DNA of 42,476 nt from Verticiella alkaliphila (GCF_018904615.1 NZ_JADCNH010000036.1:1-42476), one strand, 5' to 3'. Counted from the stretch's first letter, positions 20,440-29,562 are shown. The notes: generated by a model from the sequence alone, not told the origin. Program-made: numbers and translations.

Positions 20440-23400
20440 GTGCCTCCTATTGCCGAGATCGTATTGCGGCGGCGCATGCACGCCTGGCTGCTGGCCCTCG
20501 TCTGTCTGGTGGGCGGTGCCGTCGCCTTCTTCTCCATCGGACAGCTCGAGGATCCTGAGTTCACCATCAAGGAAGCCATCGTCGTCACGCAGTATCCGGG
20601 CGCCTCTGCGAACGAGGTGGCGACTCAGGTCACCGAGGTGATCGAGAACGCCATCCAGCAGTTGCCACAGTCCGATGAAGTGGTGTCGCGCTCGTTGCCG
20701 GGGTACTCCGAAGTGCGCGTTCTCATCCGCGACGAGTTCCGTGGCGACGAACTCACGCAGATCTGGGACGAGCTGCGCCGACGCGTGGACGCCGTCATGG
20801 GCGATCTGCCGCCGGGCGCCGGCCCGCCTCAGGTCAACGACGACTTCGGCGATGTCTATGGCATGTATTACGTGCTCACGGGCGAGGGCCTCACGCTCGC
20901 CGAGATGCGCGAAGCCGCCAAGCAACTGCGCCGCGGCCTCTTGGCAGTGGACGGGGTGAGCAAGGTCGAGATCGCTGGCGCCACCGACGAGGAGATCGTC
21001 GTCGAGGTCGACGAAGCCCGGCTCGCCGCGTTGCGACTGTCCCCGGATGAGCTTGCCCAGGCCCTGGCCAATGCGGACAGCGCGGTGGAGTCCGGTTCCG
21101 TGCGGGCCGGCGCGCTGCGCCTGCGCGTCAGTCCGACCGGCGCCTTCGATTCCCTGGAGGCGTTGCGCGCACTGCCCGTTGGCGCTGGCGGGCAACGCCT
21201 CGCCCTGGGCGATTTCGCCACGGTCACGCGCGGCTATCCGGAGCAGCCCGCCCTCATCGTGCGCTATGACGGCCAGCCCGCGCTCACCCTCGGCGTGAGC
21301 GGCGTCTCGGGCGCCAACATCGTGGACGTGGGCGAGGCCGTCGATGCCGAGATCGACCGTCTGCTGCCGCGCTTGCCGCTCGGCGTTGAACTGCAGCCGC
21401 TCTATGCTCAGCACACCGTCGTCGCCGAGGCGACCGCAGGCTTCGTGCGGGACATGTTCATTGCGGTCGCCATCGTCGTCGTGACGTTGTGTCTGGCCAT
21501 GGGGTGGCGGGCCGGGGTTGTCATCGGTGGCGTGCTCGTCTTCACGCTGGGCGGTACCTTTCTGCTCATGTTCATCGGCGGGATCGAGCTGCAGCGCGTG
21601 TCGCTGGGTGCCCTGGTCATCGCGATGACGATGATGGTCGACAACACCGTCGTGGTCTGCGATGGCATCCTCGTGCGGCTGCGCCAGGGCAAGCGCATGG
21701 GCGAGGCCTGCCAGGGCACTCTCGACCAGACGCTCTGGCCCCTCTTTGGCGCGACCCTGATCGGCATTCTTGCCTTCGCCGGCATCGGGCTGTCGCAGGA
21801 CACCACGGGCGAGTTCCTCTTTTCGCTCTTCTGGGTGATCTGCTCGTCGCTGCTGCTGAGCTGGATCCTCGCCATGACCCTCGTACCGCTGCTCGCGTCC
21901 CATCTTTTCCGGCGCATGGAGCGCGAGGAGGCCGACGACGAAGCCGATCCGTACGACGGACCCTGGTATGCGCGCTTTCGCCGGCTGCTCCAGGGCGCGT
22001 TGCGTCGGCGTGGCTGGCTCGCCGCAGGCCTGGCCGTGCTGACGGCGGGCTGCGTCTTCCTGTTCGGCATGGTGCCGCAGAGCATGTTCCCGGCCTCGAC
22101 GACGCCGCTCATGTACGTGGACATGACGCTGCATCGCGGCACGGACATTCGCGCCACCGAGGCGCGTGCGGCCGAGATGGCGACCTTCCTCGCCGAGCAG
22201 GACGGGGTCACGTCGGTGGCGACCTTCGTGGGCGCCGGCGCGACGCGGTTCATGCTCACCTATGCGCCGCAGCGGCCCGACCCGGCCTTCGCGCACTTCG
22301 TCGTGCAGGGCGAAGACTATGCCCGACTCGACGACCTGACCATCGAGCTGAACCAGCGCTTTCATGATCTGGCGCCGGATGCCTACGTGCACGCCACGCG
22401 GCCGCAGTTCGGGCCGAATCCGGATGCGCTGATCGAGGCGCGCTTCATTGGCGAATCGCCGTCCGTGCTGCGCGAGATCGCTGCCGAGGCCCGGCGCCGG
22501 CTGGACCGCGAGGCAGGCCTGCTCGCCGTGCGCGATGACTGGCGCGAGCCTGACATGGTGCTGCGCCCGCAGCTCGAGCTCACGCGCATGGCCGAGCTCG
22601 GCGTCACCCGTCAGGCCGTGGGTGCCGCCTTGCAGATGGCCACGGATGGCGCACCCCAATCGGTGTTCCGGGATGGCGACGAGCTCATCCCCATCATGCT
22701 GCGCACGCGCGGCGGGGAGGGCGCCGAGGACCTGCTGCAGCGCCAGGTGTGGAGCGCCACGCAGAACCGCTATGTGCCCCTGTCCCAGGTGGCCGATGCC
22801 GTGGTCACCGACTTCGAGGATGCGATCGTGCATCGGCGCGACCGTCTGCCGACCATCACCGTGCTGGGCGAGCCGCTGCCAGGCGAGCTGGCGAGTCAGG
22901 CACAGGCCCGGATCCAGCCTCTGATGGAGGCCATCCCGCTACCCGATGGCTATCGCCTCGAATGGGGCGGCGAGCATGAGGTGTCCTCCGATGCGAACGC
23001 CGCGCTCATGCAGACGTTGCTGCTGCCCTACCTCGGCATGTTCCTCATCACCGTGCTCCTGTATCCGGGATGGCGCCAGCCGGTCGTGATCTGGCTCGTG
23101 CTGCCCATGACGATCTGCGGCGTGAGCCTGGGGCTGCTTGCCTCGGGACTGCCCTTCGGCTTCATGGCGCTCCTGGGCCTGCTCGGCTTGACGGGCATGC
23201 TGCTCAAGAACGCGATCGTGCTGGTAGACGAGATCGATCGTCAGATCGACACTGGCAAACCGCGCCTGGCGGCGATCGTGGCGGCTGGCGCGAGCCGGCT
23301 GCGCCCGGTGCTCATGGTGGCCCTCACGACTATCCTTGGCGTGGTGCCGCTTCTTTTCGATCCGTTCTTCGCCAACATGGCGGTGACCATCATGGCCGGG

Positions 23401-23484
23401 CTCGCCTTTGCGACCTTGTTGATTCTCTTGGCGGTCCCCGTGTTCTACGCGATGCTCGCCCGTGTCGGAGCCGACGAATGCTGA
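20440..23484 (+). CDS. RND efflux pump inner-membrane permease (AcrB/HAE family)
   Basis: 1014-aa transporter starting at GTG, 3 bases after the adaptor stop. Typical layout: TM1, a porter domain with EDPEFTIKEAIVVTQYPGAS, TM2-6, a long cytoplasmic/periplasmic middle, a second porter half and TM8-12. The TM4 proton-relay motif reads MMVDNTVVVCDG, i.e. Asp-Asn where AcrB has Asp-Asp; some pump subfamilies share this. The TM10 lysine is kept in GMLLKNAIVLVDEID. It would export drugs, solvents or metabolites in exchange for protons; the substrate cannot be told from sequence. Confidence 0.94.
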   Translation: MPPIAEIVLRRRMHAWLLALVCLVGGAVAFFSIGQLEDPEFTIKEAIVVTQYPGASANEVATQVTEVIENAIQQLPQSDEVVSRSLPGYSEVRVLIRDEFRGDELTQIWDELRRRVDAVMGDLPPGAGPPQVNDDFGDVYGMYYVLTGEGLTLAEMREAAKQLRRGLLAVDGVSKVEIAGATDEEIVVEVDEARLAALRLSPDELAQALANADSAVESGSVRAGALRLRVSPTGAFDSLEALRALPVGAGGQRLALGDFATVTRGYPEQPALIVRYDGQPALTLGVSGVSGANIVDVGEAVDAEIDRLLPRLPLGVELQPLYAQHTVVAEATAGFVRDMFIAVAIVVVTLCLAMGWRAGVVIGGVLVFTLGGTFLLMFIGGIELQRVSLGALVIAMTMMVDNTVVVCDGILVRLRQGKRMGEACQGTLDQTLWPLFGATLIGILAFAGIGLSQDTTGEFLFSLFWVICSSLLLSWILAMTLVPLLASHLFRRMEREEADDEADPYDGPWYARFRRLLQGALRRRGWLAAGLAVLTAGCVFLFGMVPQSMFPASTTPLMYVDMTLHRGTDIRATEARAAEMATFLAEQDGVTSVATFVGAGATRFMLTYAPQRPDPAFAHFVVQGEDYARLDDLTIELNQRFHDLAPDAYVHATRPQFGPNPDALIEARFIGESPSVLREIAAEARRRLDREAGLLAVRDDWREPDMVLRPQLELTRMAELGVTRQAVGAALQMATDGAPQSVFRDGDELIPIMLRTRGGEGAEDLLQRQVWSATQNRYVPLSQVADAVVTDFEDAIVHRRDRLPTITVLGEPLPGELASQAQARIQPLMEAIPLPDGYRLEWGGEHEVSSDANAALMQTLLLPYLGMFLITVLLYPGWRQPVVIWLVLPMTICGVSLGLLASGLPFGFMALLGLLGLTGMLLKNAIVLVDEIDRQIDTGKPRLAAIVAAGASRLRPVLMVALTTILGVVPLLFDPFFANMAVTIMAGLAFATLLILLAVPVFYAMLARVGADEC

Positions 23485-24998
23485 AGACCTTTGTCTGTGC
23501 CAGGCGCGTGGCCGGGATCGCCGCCCTCGTGACGCTGGCGGCCTGCGGTACGCCGCAGCATCGGGACGCCCCGGCCGTGCCCGAGACCTACGTGGGCGCG
23601 CCAGTCGCCCAGCCCGTGGACGAAGCCGTGCTCGCCCGCTGGTGGACGGCGTTCGAGGATCCGGTGCTCGCAGAGCTGGTGCAGACGGCCCAGGTGCGCA
23701 ATCGCGACGTTGGCCAGGCCATGGTGGCCGTCGCCAAGGCACGCGCACAGTTGCGAGGGGTGAGGGCTCAGCGCTATCCCACGCTCGATCTGGGGGGCGA
23801 GGCGGGCCGGCAGTTCACACGCAGCGAACGTCTTCGCCTGCAGGGTCCGCTGGCCGTGGATCTGGCGGATCTGGGCGACAGCGGCTCCACCCGGATCGAC
23901 ACCTGGAACAGTGCCGTGCAAGCCGGTTGGGAGCTCGACCTCTTCGGCGCCACGCGCGCCCGGGCCGAGGCGGGCGAGCGTCTGCTCGCGGCCTCCGAGG
24001 CCCAGGTGGGCGCCGCCCGGCTCGCGGTGGCTGCCAATGTCGGCAACGCGTACGTGGAGATCCGCGCGTTGCAGGCGCGCCGGGCCATGCTGGAGGACGC
24101 GGTCGCGATCGCCCGCGAGCTCGAGCGCATCGGCCAATTGCGCTTCGAGATCGGCGAGGTGACGCGGCTGGACGTCGAGGCGCAAGCCGCCGAGCGAGCG
24201 TCTGCTCAGGCCGACCTGGCCGAGCTCGACATCGCGCTGGCCGAAGCCCGGTTCGCGCTGGACACGCTGATGGCAGCGCCCCCCGGCTGGAGCGCCCAAC
24301 GTCTGGCTGAGCCCGCCGACGTGCCAGTCGTCACGCGGGCGATTCCGCCGGGCCAGCCGACGACGCTGCTGGCGCGCCGGCCCGACGTGCTTGCCGAGTT
24401 CGCGCAGCTCGAAGCGGCGGAGTACCAGGCGTTGGGTGCGCGCCGTGATCTCTTTCCGCGCATCACCTTGTCGGCAGCATTGGGCGGGCAGGGCCTCGCG
24501 GTGGGTGGGCTGCTCTCGAGCGTATCGAGCTTCGCGCAGGTGGGGGCGATGTTCGCCTGGCCGTTGCTGGACGGCGGCCGCCGCCAGAGCGCCATCGATG
24601 ACGCGCAGGCGGACGTCGATGCCGCCTATCTGTCACTGGCCCAGACCTTGGCTGAGGCGTTGCAGGACGTGGAGACCGCGCTGGCACAGATCGCCGGGCG
24701 TCAGCAGCAGGCGACTGCTCGCGGCGAAGCGCTGGCGCGCGCTGCCCGCGCGCACGAACTGGCGCGGCTGAGCTATGAGATCGGTGAGGTCGGGTTGGCC
24801 GAGGTGCTGGACGCCCAGCGCGCGTGGCTGCAGGCCCGCGAAGGCCTGTTGCAGACGCAGCGCGCGCTGGCGGGCGCGCAGGTGGCCTTGTTCACGGCGC
24901 TGGGCGGTGGCTGGGAGACGGATCCCGCCGCGCCGCCAGGGCCAGCCACGTCGCATGCATCGCATCCACGTGTTCGCGCAGGCGCTCAGGCGATGTGA
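23478..24998 (+). CDS. Outer-membrane factor lipoprotein of the RND efflux system (TolC/NodT family)
   Basis: 506-aa protein whose ATG overlaps the permease stop by 7 bases. A lipoprotein signal ends VTLAACGT (Cys near residue 24). Two OEP repeats follow, with WWTAFEDPVLAELVQTAQVRNRDVGQA, QAGWELDLFGATRARAEA, RRPDVLAEFAQLEAAEYQALGARRDLFPRI and FAWPLLDGGRRQSAID, as in NodT-type channels. The family normally ends about ALGGGW; the last 25 or so residues here are translated from sequence antisense to the coaE end, a 107-bp tail-to-tail overlap. Confidence 0.93.
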   Translation: MLKTFVCARRVAGIAALVTLAACGTPQHRDAPAVPETYVGAPVAQPVDEAVLARWWTAFEDPVLAELVQTAQVRNRDVGQAMVAVAKARAQLRGVRAQRYPTLDLGGEAGRQFTRSERLRLQGPLAVDLADLGDSGSTRIDTWNSAVQAGWELDLFGATRARAEAGERLLAASEAQVGAARLAVAANVGNAYVEIRALQARRAMLEDAVAIARELERIGQLRFEIGEVTRLDVEAQAAERASAQADLAELDIALAEARFALDTLMAAPPGWSAQRLAEPADVPVVTRAIPPGQPTTLLARRPDVLAEFAQLEAAEYQALGARRDLFPRITLSAALGGQGLAVGGLLSSVSSFAQVGAMFAWPLLDGGRRQSAIDDAQADVDAAYLSLAQTLAEALQDVETALAQIAGRQQQATARGEALARAARAHELARLSYEIGEVGLAEVLDAQRAWLQAREGLLQTQRALAGAQVALFTALGGGWETDPAAPPGPATSHASHPRVRAGAQAM

Positions 24999-25560
24999 GC
25001 CCGTCGTTGACGATCACGTCGTCGGCCACGGCCAGGCGCGCCTCGCGCGTGGCCTGGGCCTGCAGGATGCGCTCGACAGCCTCGGGGGCAAGGCCGCTGC
25101 GGATGCCCACGCGGGCGATCTGCGTGGCCGGATCGCAGTCCACCACGCAGATGCGGTCGACGCGGTCGCGCCAGCGCCCGGATTCCACCAGCAGCGGCAC
25201 GACGAACACCTGATAACAGCCGCGCGCCGTGGCGGCCTCGCGATCGACCGCCGCGCCAATCATGGGATGCAGGATGCGTTCGAGACGGCCGCGGGCGGCG
25301 GGATCGCGAAAGACCCGATCGCGCATGGCGGCGCGATCCAGCGCGCCTTGTGCGTCGGCAATGGCGTCACCGAACTCGGCGCGCAGCGCCGGCATGGCGT
25401 CGCCGCCCGCCGCCGTCAACTGGTGGGCGATGACGTCGGTGTCGATGAGGGCGGCGCCGAGCTCGGCGAGACGATCCGCGACCCGGCTCTTGCCCGACCC
25501 GATGCCGCCGGTCAGGCCGATGCGATAGGGCGGCAAAGACGGCACGTGCGTGTCAGACAT
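24892..25560 (-). CDS. coaE: Dephospho-CoA kinase
   Basis: 222-aa P-loop kinase for the last step of coenzyme A synthesis. Walker A is GLTGGIGSGKSRVAD (near residues 14-28), followed by IDTDVIAHQLT, HPMIGAAVDRE, VVPLLVESGRWRDRVDRICVVDC and the lid segment QIARVGIRSGLAPEAVERILQAQ. ATG 25560 is chosen because it starts a short leader before the Walker strand; the frame also has an ATG at 25602. Follows pilD by 57 bases, the usual betaproteobacterial order. Its 3' end overlaps the efflux channel gene. Confidence 0.93.
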   Translation of the reverse strand: MSDTHVPSLPPYRIGLTGGIGSGKSRVADRLAELGAALIDTDVIAHQLTAAGGDAMPALRAEFGDAIADAQGALDRAAMRDRVFRDPAARGRLERILHPMIGAAVDREAATARGCYQVFVVPLLVESGRWRDRVDRICVVDCDPATQIARVGIRSGLAPEAVERILQAQATREARLAVADDVIVNDGLTSPERLREHVDAMHATWLALAARRDPSPSHRPAP

Positions 25561-25617
25561 GGCAGGCCTCGCGCAAAAGCGGTGATTGTAGGGCAGGGGC
25601 ACGACGTCGGCGCGTGC

Positions 25618-26469
25618 TCAGCGCCACCATTGCATCATGTCGGACCAGAAGAGCGCGGCCAGGCCCGCGCCCGCGAGACACGGCCCGAACGGCAGGGGCT
25701 CGTCCTTGGCGAGCCGGCCAGCCAGGCGCATGCCCAGCCCTCCCGCCACGCCCACGAGCGAGGCAGCCAGGACCACACCCGGCAGATTCTGCCACCCCAG
25801 CCACGCGCCCATGGCAGCAAGCAGCTTCATGTCGCCCTGGCCCATGCCTTCCTTGCCGGTGGCCAATCGAAAGGCGGTGCCCACGACCCAGAGGGCCGCG
25901 TAGCCTGCTGCGGCGCCGGCGACGGCGTCCGTCACGCTGATCCAGCCCCAGGGCGTGAGGGTCAGCACGAGCCCCGCCCAAAGCAAGGGCTGGGTCAGCG
26001 AATCCGGCAGAAGCATCGTGTCCAGATCGATCGCAGCCAGCGTGAGCAGGGCCGCGCTGTAGCCCATGGCGGCGATGGCCGCCACGCCAACGCCGAAGGT
26101 GCTGGCACAGGCCACGAAGAGCCCGGCCGTGGCGAGCTCCAGCGCCGGGTACCGCCAGGCGATGGCCGCCTGACAATGCCGGCAGCGGGCGCGCAGCCAC
26201 AGCCAGCTCAGGACAGGCACCAGATCGCGGGCTTGGAGGACTTCACCGCAATGCGGGCAATGCGAACGCGGGACGGCGAGATTGAAGGTGGCCCGCTCGG
26301 GTGGGTCGCCCCCTTGCAGGATCGTGCAGTCGTCGTGCCACTCCCGTTCCATCATCACGGGCAGGCGCGCCACCACCACATTGAGAAAGCTGCCCGTCAG
26401 GAGACCGAGCACGGCCGCGGTGCAGAGCCACACGGCCGGGATTTGCAGTATCGCAAGGTATGATTCCAT
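25618..26469 (-). CDS. pilD: Type IV prepilin peptidase / N-methyltransferase
   Basis: 283-aa polytopic membrane enzyme that cleaves the leader of type IV prepilins and type II pseudopilins and methylates the new N-terminus. Both cysteine pairs are present, CPHCG and CRHC, flanking LVPVLSWLWLRA in the N-terminal cytoplasmic loop. The two aspartate motifs are DLDTMLLPDSL and GMGQGDMKLLAAMGAWLG. The start, MESYLAILQIPAVW, leads directly into TM1. Other pil genes are not in the window; they would be expected upstream on this strand, but a lipoprotein gene diverges only 28 bases away. Confidence 0.94.
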   Translation of the reverse strand: MESYLAILQIPAVWLCTAAVLGLLTGSFLNVVVARLPVMMEREWHDDCTILQGGDPPERATFNLAVPRSHCPHCGEVLQARDLVPVLSWLWLRARCRHCQAAIAWRYPALELATAGLFVACASTFGVGVAAIAAMGYSAALLTLAAIDLDTMLLPDSLTQPLLWAGLVLTLTPWGWISVTDAVAGAAAGYAALWVVGTAFRLATGKEGMGQGDMKLLAAMGAWLGWQNLPGVVLAASLVGVAGGLGMRLAGRLAKDEPLPFGPCLAGAGLAALFWSDMMQWWR

Positions 26470-26497
26470 GACGGAACAATACTATGGAGCCGAGGCT

Positions 26498-27205
26498 ATG
26501 CCCGCGTCGCTGTGTCGATTCATTCCCGCCGCGAGGCATGTTGCGGGTCTTGCCCTACTGGCCGTGCTTGCCGGCTGCCAGCATTACGCCCCCAACAGTG
26601 CCCCGGATCGCGACAGCACCGAGGCGCAGACCCGCGCCGAGATGCAGCGCCTGCAGGAGCGCAGTGCCAACCGCACCATGGCGCCCTCGCAGATCCGCAT
26701 CGCCACGGGTGGCATCACCCAGCCAGACGGCGCGCTGTGCCGTGACTGGCTGGACGCCTGCTGGGAGCGGGGCGCAGGCGTAGCCCCCGCGGCGGCGGGC
26801 ACTCCCGGCCTCGCGCGTCTGCCCCGCCCGGACGGCGCGCAGACCTTTCGCGGCGTCCTGCCCTGCGACGACGTGGCCATGGGCTGCCGAGGCCAGCGCG
26901 TGACGCTCACCCTCTTCGAGAACGAGACCTTCCGTGGGCACGTGGTCTATCTGAACAACGACGGCAGCGAGAGCCAGCCAGCGGCCCTGCAAGGCTGCTG
27001 GGCCCGCGACGCGGGTGAAGGCCGCCGTCTGCAGCTCACCCTGGGTAATGGCGCCTCGCTGGGCCACTACCTGGCCGAATCGGTCAACACGCTGGTCGTG
27101 TTGCCGCCGGACGATCGCCCCGGGAATCTGCGCGTGACGCTCACGCGCCAGCCGGATGCGGAACTCATGGGTGGCATGCCGCCCGCGGGCCGCTGCCGCA
27201 CGTGA
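26498..27205 (+). CDS. NlpE-like lipoprotein
   Basis: 235-aa predicted outer-membrane lipoprotein. ATG 26498 with GGAG nine bases upstream gives a signal peptide ending LAVLAGC (Cys near residue 27); an ATG at 26468 is less fitting. After a linker, residues about 125-160 read FRGVLPCDDVAMGCRGQRVTLTLFENETFRGHVVY. This resembles the NlpE N-terminal pattern (G-LPC-DC-GI--TLTL--DGTF) with a longer spacing between the two Cys. NlpE of E. coli senses surface and copper stress for Cpx; that role is not shown here. The middle of the protein is unlike anything I know. Divergent from pilD. Confidence 0.65.
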   Translation: MPASLCRFIPAARHVAGLALLAVLAGCQHYAPNSAPDRDSTEAQTRAEMQRLQERSANRTMAPSQIRIATGGITQPDGALCRDWLDACWERGAGVAPAAAGTPGLARLPRPDGAQTFRGVLPCDDVAMGCRGQRVTLTLFENETFRGHVVYLNNDGSESQPAALQGCWARDAGEGRRLQLTLGNGASLGHYLAESVNTLVVLPPDDRPGNLRVTLTRQPDAELMGGMPPAGRCRT

Positions 27206-27235
27206 TCGCGCCGCGCTGACGGCACGTCGAAGAAC

Positions 27236-27263
27236 AACGGGCCGCTTGCGCGGCCCGTTGGCG
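27236..27263 (+). terminator. Bidirectional hairpin terminator between convergent genes
   Basis: AACGGGCCGC (27236-27245) pairs with GCGGCCCGTT (27250-27259) around TTGC. Plus-strand reading continues GGCGTTT; minus-strand reading continues GTTCTTCG. It lies between the lipoprotein gene and the convergent thiolase gene and probably serves both. Confidence 0.6.
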
Positions 27264-27350
27264 TTTCCCGGCTGGCTGGCGTTCACGGCAACCGGGCCCG
27301 CCGGCATCACACGCAGCGGGGCGTGGCCGGCGAATCCGGCGTCTCCAGGC

Positions 27351-28532
27351 TCAGACGCGCTCGAAGATCGCCGCGATGCCCTGGCCGCCACCGATGCACA
27401 TCGTGACCAGCGCGTAGCGGCCCTGGATGCGCTGTAGCTCGTACAAGGCCTTCACGGTGATGACGGTGCCCGTGGCGCCGATCGGGTGGCCGATCGAGAT
27501 GCCGCTGCCGTTCGGATTGACCTTGGCCGGGTCCAGGCCCAGTTCCTTCGTCACTGCGCATGCCTGGGCGGCGAAGGCTTCGTTGGCTTCGATCACGTCC
27601 AGGTCGGACGCCCGCAGGCCGGCCTTCTCCAGCACCTTGCGGGTCGCCGGCACCGGACCGATGCCCATCAGCGTGGGCTCAACGCCCGCGTGGGCGTAGG
27701 CGACCAGGCGCGCGAGCGGCTTGGCGCCGCGCTTCTCGGCCGTCTGGCCGTCCATCAGCAGCACGGCCGCCGCCCCATCGTTGAGCCCCGAGGCGTTGCC
27801 GGCCGTGACCGTGCCGTTCTCCTTGGCGAATGCCGGCTTGAGCTTGGCCAGGGCCTCGAGCGAGATGTCGGCACGCACGTGTTCGTCCGTGTCGAAGATC
27901 GTCTCGCCCTTGCGGCTCTTCAACGTGACCGGCACGATCTGCGAGGCGAAGTGGCCGGCGGCCTGGGCGGCTGCCGCGCGCTGGTGCGAGATGAGGGCCA
28001 GTTGATCCTGGTCGTCGCGACTGATGCCGAATTCGCGCGCCACGTTCTCGGCCGTCACGCCCATGTGGATGGCATGGAAGGGGTCGTGCAGGGCGCCCAG
28101 CATCATGTCCGTGAGCTTGGCGTCGCCCATGCGCGCACCCCAGCGGGTGTTGAGCGACACATAGGGGGCGCGGCTCATGCTCTCGGCGCCCCCGCCCACG
28201 GCGATGTCCGCATCGCCCAGTCGGATCGCCTGCGCGGCCGAGACGATGGCCTGCAGGCCCGAGCCGCACAGGCGGTTCACCGTCATCGCGGGTGCGTCCT
28301 TGGTGACGCCGGCCTCGAGCGCCGCCACGCGGGCGAGGTACATGTCGCGCGGTTCGGTCTGGATGACGTTGCCGAAGACGACGTGCTGTACCTCGTCACC
28401 GGTGACGCCGGCGCGCGCCAGCGTTTCCTTCACGACGAGCGCGCCCAGCTGGGTGGGCGACAAATCCTTCAGGCTGCCGCCGAAATCCCCGACCGCGGTG
28501 CGGCTGCCGGCCACTACGTATACGTCGCGCAT
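27351..28532 (-). CDS. Acetyl-CoA acetyltransferase (thiolase family)
   Basis: 393-aa thiolase. The nucleophile Cys is in VNRLCGSGLQAIVSAAQ (near residue 88), followed by GGAESMSRAPY, NGTVTAGNASGLNDGAAAV, the catalytic His in SIGHPIGATG (near 349) and the second Cys in TMCIGGGQG (near 379). It condenses two acetyl-CoA or cleaves 3-ketoacyl-CoA; annotation as PhaA/AtoB or as a beta-ketoadipyl-CoA thiolase cannot be decided from sequence alone. The start at 28532 has GGAG upstream. An 85-base gap separates it from rsgA, with a GCCCGCG/CGCGGGC hairpin at 28559-28577. Confidence 0.9.
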   Translation of the reverse strand: MRDVYVVAGSRTAVGDFGGSLKDLSPTQLGALVVKETLARAGVTGDEVQHVVFGNVIQTEPRDMYLARVAALEAGVTKDAPAMTVNRLCGSGLQAIVSAAQAIRLGDADIAVGGGAESMSRAPYVSLNTRWGARMGDAKLTDMMLGALHDPFHAIHMGVTAENVAREFGISRDDQDQLALISHQRAAAAQAAGHFASQIVPVTLKSRKGETIFDTDEHVRADISLEALAKLKPAFAKENGTVTAGNASGLNDGAAAVLLMDGQTAEKRGAKPLARLVAYAHAGVEPTLMGIGPVPATRKVLEKAGLRASDLDVIEANEAFAAQACAVTKELGLDPAKVNPNGSGISIGHPIGATGTVITVKALYELQRIQGRYALVTMCIGGGQGIAAIFERV

Positions 28533-28617
28533 GATGTTCTCCGTGATTGTCTGTCTTTGCCCGCGTCCGGCGCGGGCTGAGGCTGCCGGCGGACTGGCCG
28601 GCTGCAGTGGCGGGCGA

Positions 28618-29562
28618 TCAGTAGCGCTCGCCCGCCAGGTTCTCCTGCACGATCCGCAGATACAGGGCGTGCCGCTCGGCAGGGATCTCCCCGGCGGCGA
28701 CGGCGGCGAGGATGGCGCAGCCGGGCTCGTGTTCGTGGGTGCAGTTGTAGAAGCGGCACTCGCCCGCGAAGGGGGCGAATTCGGCAAAGCCGCGCGCCAC
28801 CTCCTCGCGGGAAAGGTGTTGCAGACCAAAGCCCTGGAAACCCGGGGAATCGATCAGGTAGGCGGGTGCGCCATCGCGCTCGAGCGCCTGCGGCAGATGA
28901 TACAGCCGCGTGCTCGTGGTGGTGTGCCGCCCCGCGCCCAGCGCCACCGAGTGCTCGCGCGTGGCGGCGTCCGCGCCCGGGACCAGCGCGTTGAGCAGCG
29001 TGGATTTGCCCATGGCGCTCTGGCCCAGCAGCAGGCTCGTCTGGCCGGCCAGCAGCGGCGCCAGGCGCTCGGGTGTCTCCGGGTCTCGCGCCGACAGTTC
29101 CAGGATGTCCGCGCCGGCCCCGGCCAGGCTCGCCGCGCGCAGTCGCGCACGGGGCAGCAGCTCGGTGCGATCCGCCTTGTTGAGCAGGATGGTGGTCGGA
29201 ATCCCTGCACTCGTCGCAGCCACCAGGGCGCGCCCGGCGAGATCCAGCGAAAAGTCAGGCTCGGTGGCGACGACCAGCAACAGCCGATCGACGTTGGCCG
29301 CAAACTGCTTGCTGCGCTGCTGATCGCTGCGAAAGAGGAGGTTGCGCCGCGGCAGGATCGCCTCGATCGCGCCCTCGGCAGCGCCTTGCAGGCTCACGGT
29401 GACCTGGTCACCCACGGTAGCCTGAGCCCGCTTGCCGCGTGGATAGCACTGCCGCGTGCTGCCGTCCGGCAGCTGCACGCTGTAGTGTCGTCCGTGGGCC
29501 GATACCACCAGTCCCGTGAGCGTGCCGGCCGCGGCGGCCGGTGCCGGGCGTGACCGGCTCAT
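28618..29562 (-). CDS. rsgA: Ribosome small subunit-dependent GTPase A
   Basis: 314-aa circularly permuted GTPase that checks 30S subunit maturation. It has an N-terminal OB fold (GRHYSVQLPDGS...RGKRAQATVGDQV). The permuted order is LNKAD (G4), then GQSAMGKSTLLN (G1) and DSPGFQGF (G3). The C-terminal zinc knuckle reads CRFYNCTHEHEPGCAI. The ATG overlaps the stop of the M48 peptidase gene by 4 bases, indicating coupled translation. Confidence 0.94.
   Translation of the reverse strand: MSRSRPAPAAAAGTLTGLVVSAHGRHYSVQLPDGSTRQCYPRGKRAQATVGDQVTVSLQGAAEGAIEAILPRRNLLFRSDQQRSKQFAANVDRLLLVVATEPDFSLDLAGRALVAATSAGIPTTILLNKADRTELLPRARLRAASLAGAGADILELSARDPETPERLAPLLAGQTSLLLGQSAMGKSTLLNALVPGADAATREHSVALGAGRHTTTSTRLYHLPQALERDGAPAYLIDSPGFQGFGLQHLSREEVARGFAEFAPFAGECRFYNCTHEHEPGCAILAAVAAGEIPAERHALYLRIVQENLAGERY

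Noticed and set aside
19207-22833. 1208-codon open frame on the minus strand across the efflux genes
   Set aside because: It is antisense to clearly recognisable adaptor and permease genes, has a low-complexity His/Arg/Gly composition, and matches no family; it is a product of high GC at third codon positions.
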